Below are positions 32,457 to 40,749 of a stretch of 46,635 bases of DNA, piece by piece. The number at the start of each line of letters is the position of its first letter. Position 1 is the stretch's first letter. Source of the stretch: Neobacillus cucumis (lineage in GTDB: Bacteria > Bacillota > Bacilli > Bacillales > Cytobacillaceae); contig NZ_JAFBEX010000033.1 of assembly GCF_016908975.1 (NCBI RefSeq), positions 1 through 46,635 on the forward strand, written 5' to 3'. The translations under genes were made by a program, and so were the position numbers. The notes under the pieces were generated by a model, which worked only from the letters and a program-made list of their open reading frames with translations, did no database searches and was not told where the DNA came from.

Positions 32457-33085
32457 CTATTCACCCCTGATTGTGAAATAAGTTGTTTAAATTTCGCCGC
32501 AGCTTCGGATGGATCCTGGGCTTTTGAGATGGCAGAACCGATAATCACTACATCTGGATTTAGCGTCTCGATTAAATGGCCAATGGAATCGAATGTGATA
32601 CCTCCCGCGGCAGCAAGTTGAATGGTTGGGTCCTCTCTCCTTGTCCCAAGATGACGTTCACCGGATTCTTCTTGCTGGTCCTTGCTGACATGATCACAAA
32701 AGATCGCGTCCTTACATCTCATTAATGCACTCTTTTGTTCATCAGAAGTATTCAATAAATCGATCATCACTTTTTTATTGTATTGCTTTGCTACATCCAT
32801 GCAGGCTTCAATGGTGACCAGAGGCGATACCCCCATAACGGTGGCCACATCCGCTCCGGCTTGAAAACAAAGTTCAAATTCATAACGGGCATTGTCGATG
32901 GTTTTGATATCCGCAACAATCGTTTTATTCGGAAATGCTTCTTTGATCTTCCTTACACTGGTCATTCCAAATTCTTTAATGAGGGAGGTTCCCACTTCAA
33001 TCCAATCGATGTGCTGCTCCACTTCCCTCGATAATTGAATCGCATCCTCTATTTTCATCCGATCCAATGCAAGTTGTATGTTCAT
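32453..33085 (-). CDS. hxlA: 3-hexulose-6-phosphate synthase-like protein (HUMPS/KGPDC family)
   Basis: 210 residues, ATG after AAAGGAG. It has the OMP-decarboxylase-type TIM barrel pattern: IQLALDRMKIEDAI, WIEVGTSLIKEFG, VADIKTIDNARYE, VMGVSPLVTIEAC and AAAGGITFDS...VVIIGSAI. The pairing with PHI supports HPS, which condenses formaldehyde with ribulose 5-phosphate or runs in reverse. The core reads DIKTIDNARYE rather than the usual DLKTMDAGxxE, and DHVSKDQQEE replaces the usual HTG-type segment, so another activity, such as a keto-sugar-phosphate decarboxylase or aldolase, is possible. It is controlled by the same operator pair as the kdg operon, which is unusual. Confidence 0.82.
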   Translation of the reverse strand: MNIQLALDRMKIEDAIQLSREVEQHIDWIEVGTSLIKEFGMTSVRKIKEAFPNKTIVADIKTIDNARYEFELCFQAGADVATVMGVSPLVTIEACMDVAKQYNKKVMIDLLNTSDEQKSALMRCKDAIFCDHVSKDQQEESGERHLGTRREDPTIQLAAAGGITFDSIGHLIETLNPDVVIIGSAISKAQDPSEAAAKFKQLISQSGVNR

Positions 33086-33108
33086 GATTTTTGCTCCTTT
33101 TGAATAGA

Positions 33109-33169
33109 TAAATCGATTTACTAAACCGGTTTATGAAAAGATTATACTTTATTTGTAAGCATTTTTCAA
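33109..33169 (-). promoter_or_regulatory. hxlAB promoter with paired LacI-type operators
   Basis: Minus-strand -35 TTGAAA (33169-33164), exactly 17 bp, -10 TATAAT (33146-33141), then two 12-bp palindromes TAAACCGGTTTA (33122-33133) and TAAATCGATTTA (33109-33120) separated by one base. The identical pair occurs at 39976-40000. The spacer contains TGCTTACA, also shared with the other promoter. Confidence 0.88.
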
Positions 33170-33209
33170 TAATGGCAGGTGAATCTAGGGGCGTGACAAT
33201 TTATCGCCC

Positions 33210-34187
33210 CTACACCATCCGGCTTGGAAAAACAAGCTTTTCCGGTTTTATTTCTTCTTTATTAATCTGCTCAAATAATAATTCCGCTGCCTTTTCTCCC
33301 ATCTCCGCTGCGGGCTGAATAATAAACGAAAGAGGAGATTCCAGCAAATGGGCATATGGAATATTATCAAAGACAACGAATTCCAAATCCTTGCCAAGCT
33401 TAATTCCCTTTTCTTTTAAAAATTCCATAACAATCAAAAAAATACGATCATTTGCTGCAAATAAGGCTGTAGGCTTGTTCTCAGATGAAAAAAGCTTTTC
33501 TAGCTTGCTTTTCATTTCCGCTAAACTCGATTCAATGATTAGGTTTGGATTTACTTGCAATCCGGCATCTATTAATGCTTTTTTATATCCTTCCAGCCTG
33601 TCCCTCCGGGGGCTGATCGTTAGAGGCTGTACAGTGAAAGCAATGTTCTGATGACCTTTTTCGATAAATTGCTTGATTGCTTTATAAGTGGACGCTTCAT
33701 TGTCTGTCAGAACAGAGAAAACATCAAGATTTTCTACTTTTCTATCCATAAACACAACTGGGTAGCCGTTCCTTATCATGCTTTCATATAGATCATTATT
33801 TTGCCCTGTCGGAAAGATAATGAGGCCATCCACCTGCTTCGCCCGCAGCATTTCAATATATTTCTTCTCTTTATCAGGGTCATCATCCGCGTTACATACG
33901 ATGGCGTGCAAATCATGTTTTTGACAGAAATCCTCAATTGCATGAATGACCTCCATGGAAAAGTAATGGATACTATTCGCAACGATAATGCCCACCATAG
34001 AGGTTCGTTTTTGCTTCAGGCTTCTAGCAAGATAGTTTGGTTGATATCCGAGTTTTTCAATGGCTTCTTCTATTTTTAGTTTGGTCTTCTCGCCCATATA
34101 TTCAAAACGTTTATTTAAATACTGTGACACTGTGCTTTTCGATACACCTGCCGCTTTCGCAACGTCAGCCATCGTTATATTTTCCAT
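33210..34187 (-). CDS. LacI family transcriptional regulator of the hxl/kdg regulon (KdgR-like)
   Basis: 325 residues: HTH ITMADVAKAAGVSKSTVSQYLNKRF, hinge PNYLARSLKQKRTSMVG, and an effector domain (VVFDNIPYAHLLESPLSFIIQP). It lies between hxlA (125 bp downstream) and, across the repeat element, the kdg operon. The paired palindromes with central CG found before both gene sets are classical LacI-family operators, making it the likely repressor. By position and regulon it resembles KdgR of B. subtilis. The ligand may be 2-keto-3-deoxygluconate or a related keto acid; this is inference. Confidence 0.86.
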   Translation of the reverse strand: MENITMADVAKAAGVSKSTVSQYLNKRFEYMGEKTKLKIEEAIEKLGYQPNYLARSLKQKRTSMVGIIVANSIHYFSMEVIHAIEDFCQKHDLHAIVCNADDDPDKEKKYIEMLRAKQVDGLIIFPTGQNNDLYESMIRNGYPVVFMDRKVENLDVFSVLTDNEASTYKAIKQFIEKGHQNIAFTVQPLTISPRRDRLEGYKKALIDAGLQVNPNLIIESSLAEMKSKLEKLFSSENKPTALFAANDRIFLIVMEFLKEKGIKLGKDLEFVVFDNIPYAHLLESPLSFIIQPAAEMGEKAAELLFEQINKEEIKPEKLVFPSRMV

Positions 34188-34286
34188 ATCGCTCTTCCTC
34201 TTTCAACATACCTTGATGCTATCATTTTAGCGATAATACAATTATTTTTCCAGTTAGACGGCAAGTGTTAAGCAGCATTTAAAAAG

Positions 34287-34306
34287 AAAAGACACTTTCG
34301 TCTTTT
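34287..34306 (-). terminator. Terminator hairpin at the edge of the repeat element
   Basis: AAAAGAC / GTCTTTT 7-bp stem with a 6-nt loop followed on the minus strand by CTTTTTAAATG. It lies just outside the left end of the 1.9-kb element, 100 bp upstream of lacI. It may be the original terminator of the eda operon, now cut off from eda by the element. Confidence 0.6.
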
Positions 34307-34449
34307 TCGAAAAGGCTGTGTTAAAAGTCATTGTTGATTTTGTAACGATGTTGATTGGAGTGGATGGTGTGAGACCTCTCGGGAGTTAGGGGCAGGGGAG
34401 AGCCGCAGTCGCGATGGAGCTGAGGACACCCCTTGAATTTTCCCAGCTG

Positions 34450-34483
34450 GACCTGTCCGAATTACCTTATATTCGGACAGGTC
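34450..34483. repeat. Outer hairpin at the left edge of the array
   Basis: A perfect 13-bp stem GACCTGTCCGAAT / ATTCGGACAGGTC. A related hairpin (CTGTCCGAA / TTCGGACAG, 36070-36097) closes the right edge, and both are preceded by CCAGCTGGACCTGTCCGAA, so the array has matching borders in direct orientation. Confidence 0.85.
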
Positions 34484-34578
34484 TTGGCTTTTTCCAGTCA
34501 AGTCCACTTAATTGTGTAAAAGTGTCAACAATGATTATTAACTATTTAGAACAACTTAGCGTAGTGAACTATAATTTA

Positions 34579-36056
34579 CTTCGGACAGCTTCGTATGATT
34601 TTTGGCTTGAGCTGTCCGAATTTGGCCTAACATCAGACAGCTCTATGTGATTTCTGGCTTGAGCTGTCCGAACTTTGCTAGACTTCGGACAACTCCGTAT
34701 GATTTTTGGTTTGAGCTGTCCGAACTTGGCTTAACTTCGGACAACTCCGCATGATTTCCGGCTTGAGCTGTCCGAACTTGACCTAACATCAGACAGCTCT
34801 ACGTGATTTCTGGCTTGAGCTGTCCGAACTTGGCTTAACTTCGGACAGCTCTGCGTGATTTCTGGCTTGAGCTGTCCGAACTTGGCTAGACTTCGGACAA
34901 TTCCGTATGATTTCTGGCTTGAGCTGTCCGAACTTGACTAGACTTCGGACTGCTCCGTATGATTTTTGGCTTAAGCTGTCCGAACTTGACTAGACTTCGG
35001 ACAGCTCCGTATGATTTTTGGCTTGAACTGTCCGAACTTGGCCTAACATCAGACAGCTCTACGTGATTTCTGGCTTGAGCTGTCCGAACTTGGATAGACT
35101 TCGGACAACTCCGCATCATTTTTGGCTTGTGCTGTCCGAACTTGGCTAGACTTCGGACAACTCCGCATCATTTTTGGCTTGTGCTGTCCGAACTTGGCTA
35201 GACTTCGGACAACTCCGCATGATCTCTGGCTTGAGCTGTCCGAACTTGGCTAGACTTCGGACAACTCCGCATGATCTCTGGCTTGAGCTGTCCGAACTTG
35301 GCTAGACTTCGGACAGCTCCGTATGATTTTTGGCTTAAGTTGTCCGAACTTGGCTTAACTTCGGACAACTCCGCATGATTTCCGGCTTGATCTGTCCGAA
35401 CTTGGCTAGACTTCGGACAGCTCCGTATGATTTTTGGCTTAAGTTGTCCGAACTTGGCTTAACTTCGGACAACTTAAGCATGATTTCCGGCTTGAGCTGT
35501 CCGAACTTGGCTAGACTTCGGACTGCTCCGTATGATTTTTGGCTTGAGCTGTCCAAACTTGGCTAGACTTCGGACAACTCCGCATGATCTCTGACCTGAG
35601 CTGTCCGAACTTAGCTTAACATTAGACAGCTCTACGTGATTTCTGGCTTGAGCTGTCCGAACTTGGCTAGACTTCGGACAGCTCCGTATCATTATTGGCT
35701 TGAGCTGTCCGAACTTGGCTAGACTTCGGACAGCTCCGTATGATTTTTGGCTTGAGCTGTCCGAACTTGGCTAGACTTCGGACAACTCCGCATGATCTTT
35801 GGCTTGAGCTGTCCGAACTTGGCCTAACATCAGACAGCTCTACGTGATTTCCGGCTTGAACTGTCCGAACTTGGCTAGACTTCGGACAGCTCCGCATAAT
35901 TTCTGGCTTGAGCTGTCCGAACTTGGCTAGACTTCGGACAGCTCCGTATGATTTTTGGCTTGAGCTGCCCGAACTTGGCTAGACTTCGGACAGCTCCGTA
36001 TGATTTTTGGCTTAAGCTGTCCGAACTTGGCTTAACTTCGGACAGCTCTGCGTGAT
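34579..36056. repeat. Tandem array of 28 copies of a 52-bp hairpin unit
   Basis: Units begin CTTCGGACAGCTC and end GAGCTGTCCGAACTTGGCTAGA. Within each unit TTCGGACAGCTC is the inverted complement of GAGCTGTCCGAA with about 17 nt between them, so every unit can fold into a 12-bp hairpin on either strand. Start-to-start distance from first to last full unit is 1457 bp, that is 28 x 52 plus a single inserted base (near 35470). Units differ by point changes (CAGCTC/CAACTC/CTGCTC; CATCAGAC in place of CTTCGGAC). Because 52 is not divisible by 3, small ORFs in it are artefacts. No variable spacers, so it is not CRISPR. Confidence 0.95.
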
Positions 36057-36246
36057 TTTCCAGCTGGACCTGTCCGAAGCACCCTGCATTCGGACAGCCC
36101 ATGTTTTTTTTTCAACCCGCTCTATCCGAACAACCTTTGCATTCGGTTCCCCGGCACGACCTCGGAAAGCGAGCGCCTGTAGCGGAAATCAACATCCATG
36201 TTTAACACAGCCTTAGAAAAAAAGGTATCTCCTCCTTTATCTATGT

Positions 36247-36897
36247 TTAATTGTAAACCAGCCCATTTCGGACGGATTGAATCCCTTCCATTAGCTTTTT
36301 CGCATTTTGGGTTACTTCTGCTAAATACGCATCAGTTAATACTCGTCTTGGATCAACCAATGAACTGCCCAATCCCACAGCTACTACACCTGCTCGAATA
36401 TAATCCAATGCATTTTCCAAGTTAATGCCTCCTGTTGGCATAAGTGGAATATGCGGCAGTGGCCCCGCTATATTTTTAAAATAACTTGGGCCCACATTAC
36501 TTGCGGGGAATACTTTAATTGCATCAGCACCGTGTTCATAAGCATTCAGAATTTCAGTCGGGGTAAACGCTCCAGGAACACTGATGACTCCATAACGCTT
36601 CGTCATTTGAATCGTTTTCTCATTAACGGTTGGTGAGAAAATAAACTTTGATCCAGCTATGATCGCAGCTCTTGCTGTCTCAGCATCCAAAACCGTTCCG
36701 GCACCAACTAAAATATCATCCCCAAACACGTCTGCTGCTTTTTCAATAAGCGACAGCGCCTTCGGTGTTTCCATCGTAATTTCAAGAGCGGTGACTCCGC
36801 CTTCTTTCAGCGCTTCCGCCATTGGAATAATAGTCTCCAGCGTCGCACCGCGAACAACGGCGACAACGGCACGTTTCTTAATTTCTTCTACTCCCAT
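36247..36897 (-). CDS. eda: KDPG/KHG aldolase (2-keto-3-deoxy-6-phosphogluconate aldolase)
   Basis: 216 residues from the ATG at 36897 (AAGGGAG 8 nt before); an upstream in-frame start lacks a site. Family motifs: AVVRG, ALEITMETPKAL with the catalytic Glu, VGAGTVLD, AIKVFPASNVGPSYFK with the Schiff-base Lys in IKVFPA, and MPTGGINLEN. It cleaves KDPG into pyruvate and glyceraldehyde 3-phosphate. It is the last gene of the operon 39931-36247, 22 nt after the transporter gene. It acts on the product of the kinase at 38202, completing breakdown of 2-keto-3-deoxygluconate. Confidence 0.92.
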   Translation of the reverse strand: MGVEEIKKRAVVAVVRGATLETIIPMAEALKEGGVTALEITMETPKALSLIEKAADVFGDDILVGAGTVLDAETARAAIIAGSKFIFSPTVNEKTIQMTKRYGVISVPGAFTPTEILNAYEHGADAIKVFPASNVGPSYFKNIAGPLPHIPLMPTGGINLENALDYIRAGVVAVGLGSSLVDPRRVLTDAYLAEVTQNAKKLMEGIQSVRNGLVYN

Positions 36898-36919
36898 TTT
36901 AAAAACTCCCTTAATATTT

Positions 36920-38200
36920 TTATGCACTTACTTTCACAGAAGACGATTGACTATCCTTTTTCGCAGCTTTTACCGCCCAGATGGTTAATAGAGCTGATAA
37001 AAATAGCGAACCTGCCATGAAGATGTAAGAAGCACCAAAGCCTCCTGTCGCTCCATTCAAATACCCAACTATATAAGAACCGACAAACGAGCCTAAAGCA
37101 CCCATACTGTTAATAAGCGCCATCGCTCCTCCTGCAACATTACGAGGCAGAATTTCAGGAATGATGGCAAAGAACGGACCGTACGGAGCATACATGGCAC
37201 CACCGGCAATGACGAGCAGAATAAAAGAAAGCCAGAAATGATTCGTTCCAATGGCATAGGAGATATAAAAAGCAACTGCACCAATTAACAGGAATGGCCA
37301 AACAAAGGCATTTCGGTTTAGGGTTTTATCAGAAAAATAAGAAGCAACCAGCATTAAAATTACTGCTAAAACATAAGGGACGGACGATAACCAGCCTGTG
37401 CTGACAATATCCATATTTGGCGCTGCTTTAATAATGGTTGGCAGCCACATGACAAAGCCATAAACCCCAATGCTCCATAAAAAATACTGGGCGCTTAATA
37501 AAATAACAGGCTTTGATCGGAATGCTTCGCCATAATTCTTAACCTCTTTTAAGCCTGCTTGTTCTTTTTCTAATTGTTGTTCAAAATCAAGTTTTTCTTG
37601 TTCTGTTAACCAGTTTGCATCCTTCGGTTTATCATCAACTATTTTCCACCAAATGAATGCCCAAACGACTGCTGGAAGACCCTCTATAATAAACATCCAT
37701 CTCCAGCCAAAGGAATTAAGCAAGTAACCTGAGATAATTGACATCCATAATACAGTTGCCGGATTTCCTAAAATTAAGAATGTATTCGCACGGGACCGTT
37801 CTTGCTTTGTAAACCAGTGGCTTAAGAACACAAGCATCGCCGGCATAACCGCACTTTCCACAACACCAAGGGCAAAACGAAACACAAATAATAAGTTAAT
37901 ATTGGTAATAAGACCGGTAGCTGAAGCTAAACAACCCCATAAAATCAATGACCAGAAAATTAGCTTTTTCGCACTCTTTTTTTCCGCATAGCTGGCTCCA
38001 GGTACTTGGAAAAAGAAATAGCCTAAGAAGAAAAGGGAACCAAGCAATGATGAAGTACCCGGTGTGATGTGCAGGTCCTTCGCAAGTCCTGCTGCTGCAC
38101 CAAATCCATAGTTCGCACGGTCGAGATAAGCAAGACTGTAAGTGATGAAAGCGATTGGAATAAGGCGCATCCATCTTTGTTTGGCAATGGTTTGTTTCAT
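36920..38200 (-). CDS. MFS transporter, anion:cation symporter (ACS) family, hexuronate/aldonate type
   Basis: 426 residues, ATG after AGGGAG and one base past the kinase stop. It has twelve predicted membrane helices. The N-terminal RLIPIAFITYSLAYLDRANYGFG and LLGSLFFLGYFFFQVPGASYAEKKSAKKLI are signatures of ACS carriers such as ExuT, GudP and KdgT-replacing systems. It probably brings in a sugar acid (2-keto-3-deoxygluconate, hexuronate or aldonate) for the kinase and aldolase in the same operon; the exact substrate is inferred. Confidence 0.88.
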   Translation of the reverse strand: MKQTIAKQRWMRLIPIAFITYSLAYLDRANYGFGAAAGLAKDLHITPGTSSLLGSLFFLGYFFFQVPGASYAEKKSAKKLIFWSLILWGCLASATGLITNINLLFVFRFALGVVESAVMPAMLVFLSHWFTKQERSRANTFLILGNPATVLWMSIISGYLLNSFGWRWMFIIEGLPAVVWAFIWWKIVDDKPKDANWLTEQEKLDFEQQLEKEQAGLKEVKNYGEAFRSKPVILLSAQYFLWSIGVYGFVMWLPTIIKAAPNMDIVSTGWLSSVPYVLAVILMLVASYFSDKTLNRNAFVWPFLLIGAVAFYISYAIGTNHFWLSFILLVIAGGAMYAPYGPFFAIIPEILPRNVAGGAMALINSMGALGSFVGSYIVGYLNGATGGFGASYIFMAGSLFLSALLTIWAVKAAKKDSQSSSVKVSA

Positions 38201-38201
38201 G

Positions 38202-39161
38202 TTACTTCACTCCCTGTAAGTTATTTTCTATATATTTTAATAACGCTTCTTTAGTCGGGTAGCCGTCGTTGTCCCCAGGTGCTTGAACGGCTAATGCTCC
38301 GATGGCGTTTCCTCTTAAAACCGCATCCTTTATGGAAAGGTTTTCAATTAATCCGCTAATGACCCCTACCGCAAAACCGTCTCCCGCACCTACTGTATCG
38401 ATGACTTCTTTCACCTCAAAACCAGAAACGGTCCCTTCCTCATTTAACGTTTTATAGAAGGCTCCTTCTTCCCCCAACTTAATAACCACAAGCTTAACAC
38501 CCATTTCCAAATAAAATGAAGCAATATCCCGAGGATTTTTAAAGCCGGTTAAGATCTCGCCCTCTGAAATTCCCGGAAAAACATAATCAGCTTGGAAAGC
38601 AACAGTATTGATTTGTTCCACCATTTCTTCTTGAGATGTCCAAAGAGAGGGACGTAAATTCGGATCAAACGAAACGGATCGCCCATTCTTTTTCATAAAG
38701 GATAAGGCATGTTTCGCGTATGCTCTTGCTTGTTCCGAAAGGGCTAATGGAATTCCTGTCATATGCAGGTGGCTTGCTGCTTTAAAATACCCTTCATTGA
38801 AATCATCAATACAGAGATGGCTTGCGGCAGACCCTTTGCGAAAATATTGTACTTCAGGATCGCCTTCAATCACTTTTGATTTCAACTGGAACCCAGTTGG
38901 ATAATGATCAGCAACCAGAACGCTCTCGATGTCAACGTTTTCATTTTTGAGGCGTTCGATAATGAACGTCCCAAAAGCATCCCTTCCCACTTTACTCACC
39001 CAGCCGGACCGAAGGCCAAGCCTCGTAAGCCCGATGGCAACATTTGTTTCCGCACCGGCAAGTTCCCTTGTGAATTGATTCACCTCATGTAAGGAGCCAG
39101 GCTGATTAGCCATAAACATCGCCATTGCTTCCCCAAAGGTAATAACATCTAATGATTGCAT
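38202..39161 (-). CDS. kdgK: 2-dehydro-3-deoxygluconokinase (PfkB family)
   Basis: 319 residues, ATG after AGAGAGG. PfkB/ribokinase motifs: VITFGEAMAMF, GAETNVAIGLTRLG, DPNLRPSLW, and the ATP/anion-hole motif DTVGAGDGFAVG with the catalytic Asp. It phosphorylates 2-keto-3-deoxygluconate to KDPG, feeding the aldolase two genes downstream. It overlaps the TIM-barrel gene by 13 nt, so translation is probably coupled. Together the four genes form a compact sugar-acid operon. Confidence 0.9.
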   Translation of the reverse strand: MQSLDVITFGEAMAMFMANQPGSLHEVNQFTRELAGAETNVAIGLTRLGLRSGWVSKVGRDAFGTFIIERLKNENVDIESVLVADHYPTGFQLKSKVIEGDPEVQYFRKGSAASHLCIDDFNEGYFKAASHLHMTGIPLALSEQARAYAKHALSFMKKNGRSVSFDPNLRPSLWTSQEEMVEQINTVAFQADYVFPGISEGEILTGFKNPRDIASFYLEMGVKLVVIKLGEEGAFYKTLNEEGTVSGFEVKEVIDTVGAGDGFAVGVISGLIENLSIKDAVLRGNAIGALAVQAPGDNDGYPTKEALLKYIENNLQGVK

Positions 39162-39931
39162 GATGTGACCTCTCTTTCTATCATTGGTTCTGTAACAAAA
39201 CGAATATATTGTTTTGTTTTCTCTTTTGGTTCAATGGGAAATTCCAGTGCTTTCACGGTTTCAGCAGAAAGGTTCTGCATGACCTGTTTCCAACTGAGAT
39301 TTCCTTCCATTTGAAGTGGAACTGTGACAAGCTCACCATTTTGCCTTTCGACTTGTTTTAAATGAAGATACATGACATAGGTTCCAAGCTCTCTCAATGC
39401 CTCTTCTACATCCTGTTTAGCATAATACCAGTTCCCCGTATCAAACGTCATCTTAACCGGAATGGCCTGATGGGCAACGCTTTCAAAAAAGGACTTTAAT
39501 TGCCGGACATTCCCGCCATATAGGGTTTGGTCATTTTCTACTAGCAATTGGATTTCTTGCGGCTGCTGAGTAAGAAAAGCATGGAGATCTAGAAGATGGG
39601 ACTCCTCCTTCTTAAAATTCCCTAGCGACACCTTAATCCATTTAGCTCCTAGTATCATACCTTCCTGAAAAACTTCTGTTAAGCATTCTGTATTTAATTG
39701 GAAATCGTCTTTCCAACACTCAATTGGAGCGGAGTAGACAGTGAAAAGACCGTATTGCTCGATTTCACTTCTAATCTGTTCGAGCTGATGATACTCTTCC
39801 TGCAGCAATTCCCGGCGGATCTCCACTCCAAAGGCGCCGGATTGAGCAATCAATTTAATGAAGGATACCTGCCCTTTCTCTAATACTTCGAATCGATCAA
39901 ACGCATTTAACGGGACAATCACGTTGTTCAT
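39149..39931 (-). CDS. TIM-barrel sugar isomerase/epimerase family protein
   Basis: 260 residues, ATG after AAAGGG. It is a short member of the xylose isomerase-like TIM-barrel superfamily with metal-ligand segments LLVENDQTLYGG, MTFDTGNWYYA, YLHLKQVE and ALEFPIEP. It is the first gene of the kdg operon, directly downstream of the paired operators. It may isomerise a keto-sugar acid before phosphorylation. It is only distantly related to the four similar proteins in the window and its substrate is unknown. Confidence 0.78.
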   Translation of the reverse strand: MNNVIVPLNAFDRFEVLEKGQVSFIKLIAQSGAFGVEIRRELLQEEYHQLEQIRSEIEQYGLFTVYSAPIECWKDDFQLNTECLTEVFQEGMILGAKWIKVSLGNFKKEESHLLDLHAFLTQQPQEIQLLVENDQTLYGGNVRQLKSFFESVAHQAIPVKMTFDTGNWYYAKQDVEEALRELGTYVMYLHLKQVERQNGELVTVPLQMEGNLSWKQVMQNLSAETVKALEFPIEPKEKTKQYIRFVTEPMIEREVTSCNH

Positions 39932-39975
39932 ATGGATGACCCTTTCCTTGATGTAATATAACTAAACCAACCTAA

Positions 39976-40034
39976 TAAATCGATTTAGTAAACCGGTTTA
40001 GTTGTATTATAAACCCGATGTAAGCGTTTTTCAA
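39976..40034 (-). promoter_or_regulatory. kdg operon promoter with paired LacI-type operators
   Basis: Minus-strand -35 TTGAAA (40034-40029), 17 bp, -10 TATAAT (40011-40006), then TAAACCGGTTTA (39989-40000) and TAAATCGATTTA (39976-39987), the same pair, order and 1-bp gap as before hxlA. The spacer ACGCTTACA also resembles a cre right half. In the rest of the gap 40035-40255 I see no clear element. Confidence 0.88.
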
Positions 40035-40255
40035 GAAAAACTTTTCTTCTTACCTTACTAATTTTTATTACTCGATATGTTAGCTGTAAGATCCTTCTGG
40101 CGGCTGCCCTGATAATAGAATTGGAAACGTGGTATTGAAGTAACTGGGTGATTTGTGCAATAAGGCTTTGAAACTTCCACTTATGAATAAGTGGGTGCTA
40201 AAATAAACATGGACAACAACAACAACGACTACAACAACAAAATAGAGGTGTAAGA

Positions 40256-40681
40256 ATGAAGTTAGATGAGTTTGCAATTGGACAGGTGTTTCAAACTAAA
40301 TCATTAAAATTAACAAAAGGAGATATTATGAGGTTTGCAGGTGAATTTGACCCTCAATATATGCATTTGGATGAGGAAAAAGCAATTCAGGGAAGGTTTG
40401 ATGGAATTATTGCTTCTGGTATACATACGTTAGCCATTTCTTTTAAACTTTGGGTTGAAGAAGGTTTATACGGTGAGGATGTCATTGCTGGAACACGGAT
40501 GAATAATATTAAATTTATTAAACCCGTGTATCCTGAAGATGAATTGTATATCAATGTTGAAGTAATTGATAAGAAAGCAACTAAAGATGAAACAGGTATC
40601 CTTACTGTATCGTTATCTACTTTTAATGATAGAGATGAAAAAGTTTTTGAGGGCGACCTGTCCGTATTGATAAAGCGATAA
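40256..40681 (+). CDS. MaoC-like hot-dog dehydratase
   Basis: 141 residues, ATG after GAGGTG. It has the hydratase-2 motif FAGEFDPQYMHLDEEKA (catalytic Asp and His) followed by GRFDGIIASGIHTLAI, the classic MaoC/R-specific enoyl-CoA hydratase core. Single-domain members hydrate enoyl-CoA or related thioesters, but many in Bacillus have unknown substrates. It starts the short plus-strand region after the kdg operon and has no metabolic partner nearby. Confidence 0.85.
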   Translation: MKLDEFAIGQVFQTKSLKLTKGDIMRFAGEFDPQYMHLDEEKAIQGRFDGIIASGIHTLAISFKLWVEEGLYGEDVIAGTRMNNIKFIKPVYPEDELYINVEVIDKKATKDETGILTVSLSTFNDRDEKVFEGDLSVLIKR

Positions 40682-40749
40682 AGAATAATCGAATGCTTCT
40701 CACCAATTTAAGAAACGATCATACTTCGATATTTAAGGAGTGGTAAAAA

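Larger units (their letters stand above)
34312..36214 (+). repeat. Interspersed inverted-repeat element, copy 2, expanded to 1.9 kb
   Basis: Perfect 14-bp terminal inverted repeats AAGGCTGTGTTAAA (34312-34325) and TTTAACACAGCCTT (36201-36214), with the same subterminal sequences as copy 1 (ATTGTTGATTTTG..., CGGAAATCAACATCCATG). The left part ends near 34430 and the right part resumes near 36146; between them lies the hairpin array instead of the normal GC-rich centre. It sits between eda and the LacI gene. Confidence 0.85.

Noticed and set aside
31905..33085. hxlAB as part of a methanol-oxidation cluster
   Set aside because: No methanol or formaldehyde dehydrogenase and no HxlR-type regulator are nearby; the operators tie the pair to the kdg operon instead.
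34579..36056. CRISPR array
   Set aside because: The whole 52-bp unit is repeated; there are no variable spacers, the repeats drift, and no cas genes are nearby.
34886..36102. Several 60-80-codon minus-strand ORFs inside the hairpin array
   Set aside because: The 52-bp period shifts the frame every unit, the ORFs lack ribosome sites and they are interrupted; they are by-products of the repeat.
40209..40253. 14-codon leader peptide (MDNNNNDYNN...) in front of the MaoC-like gene
   Set aside because: It overlaps the next gene's ribosome site, which suggests coupling, but it has no ribosome site of its own and lies in a simple AAC repeat.
40080..40277. Minus-strand 65-codon ORF with a run of valines
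   Set aside because: It is the antisense reading of the AAC-rich stretch and overlaps the MaoC start; no ribosome site.
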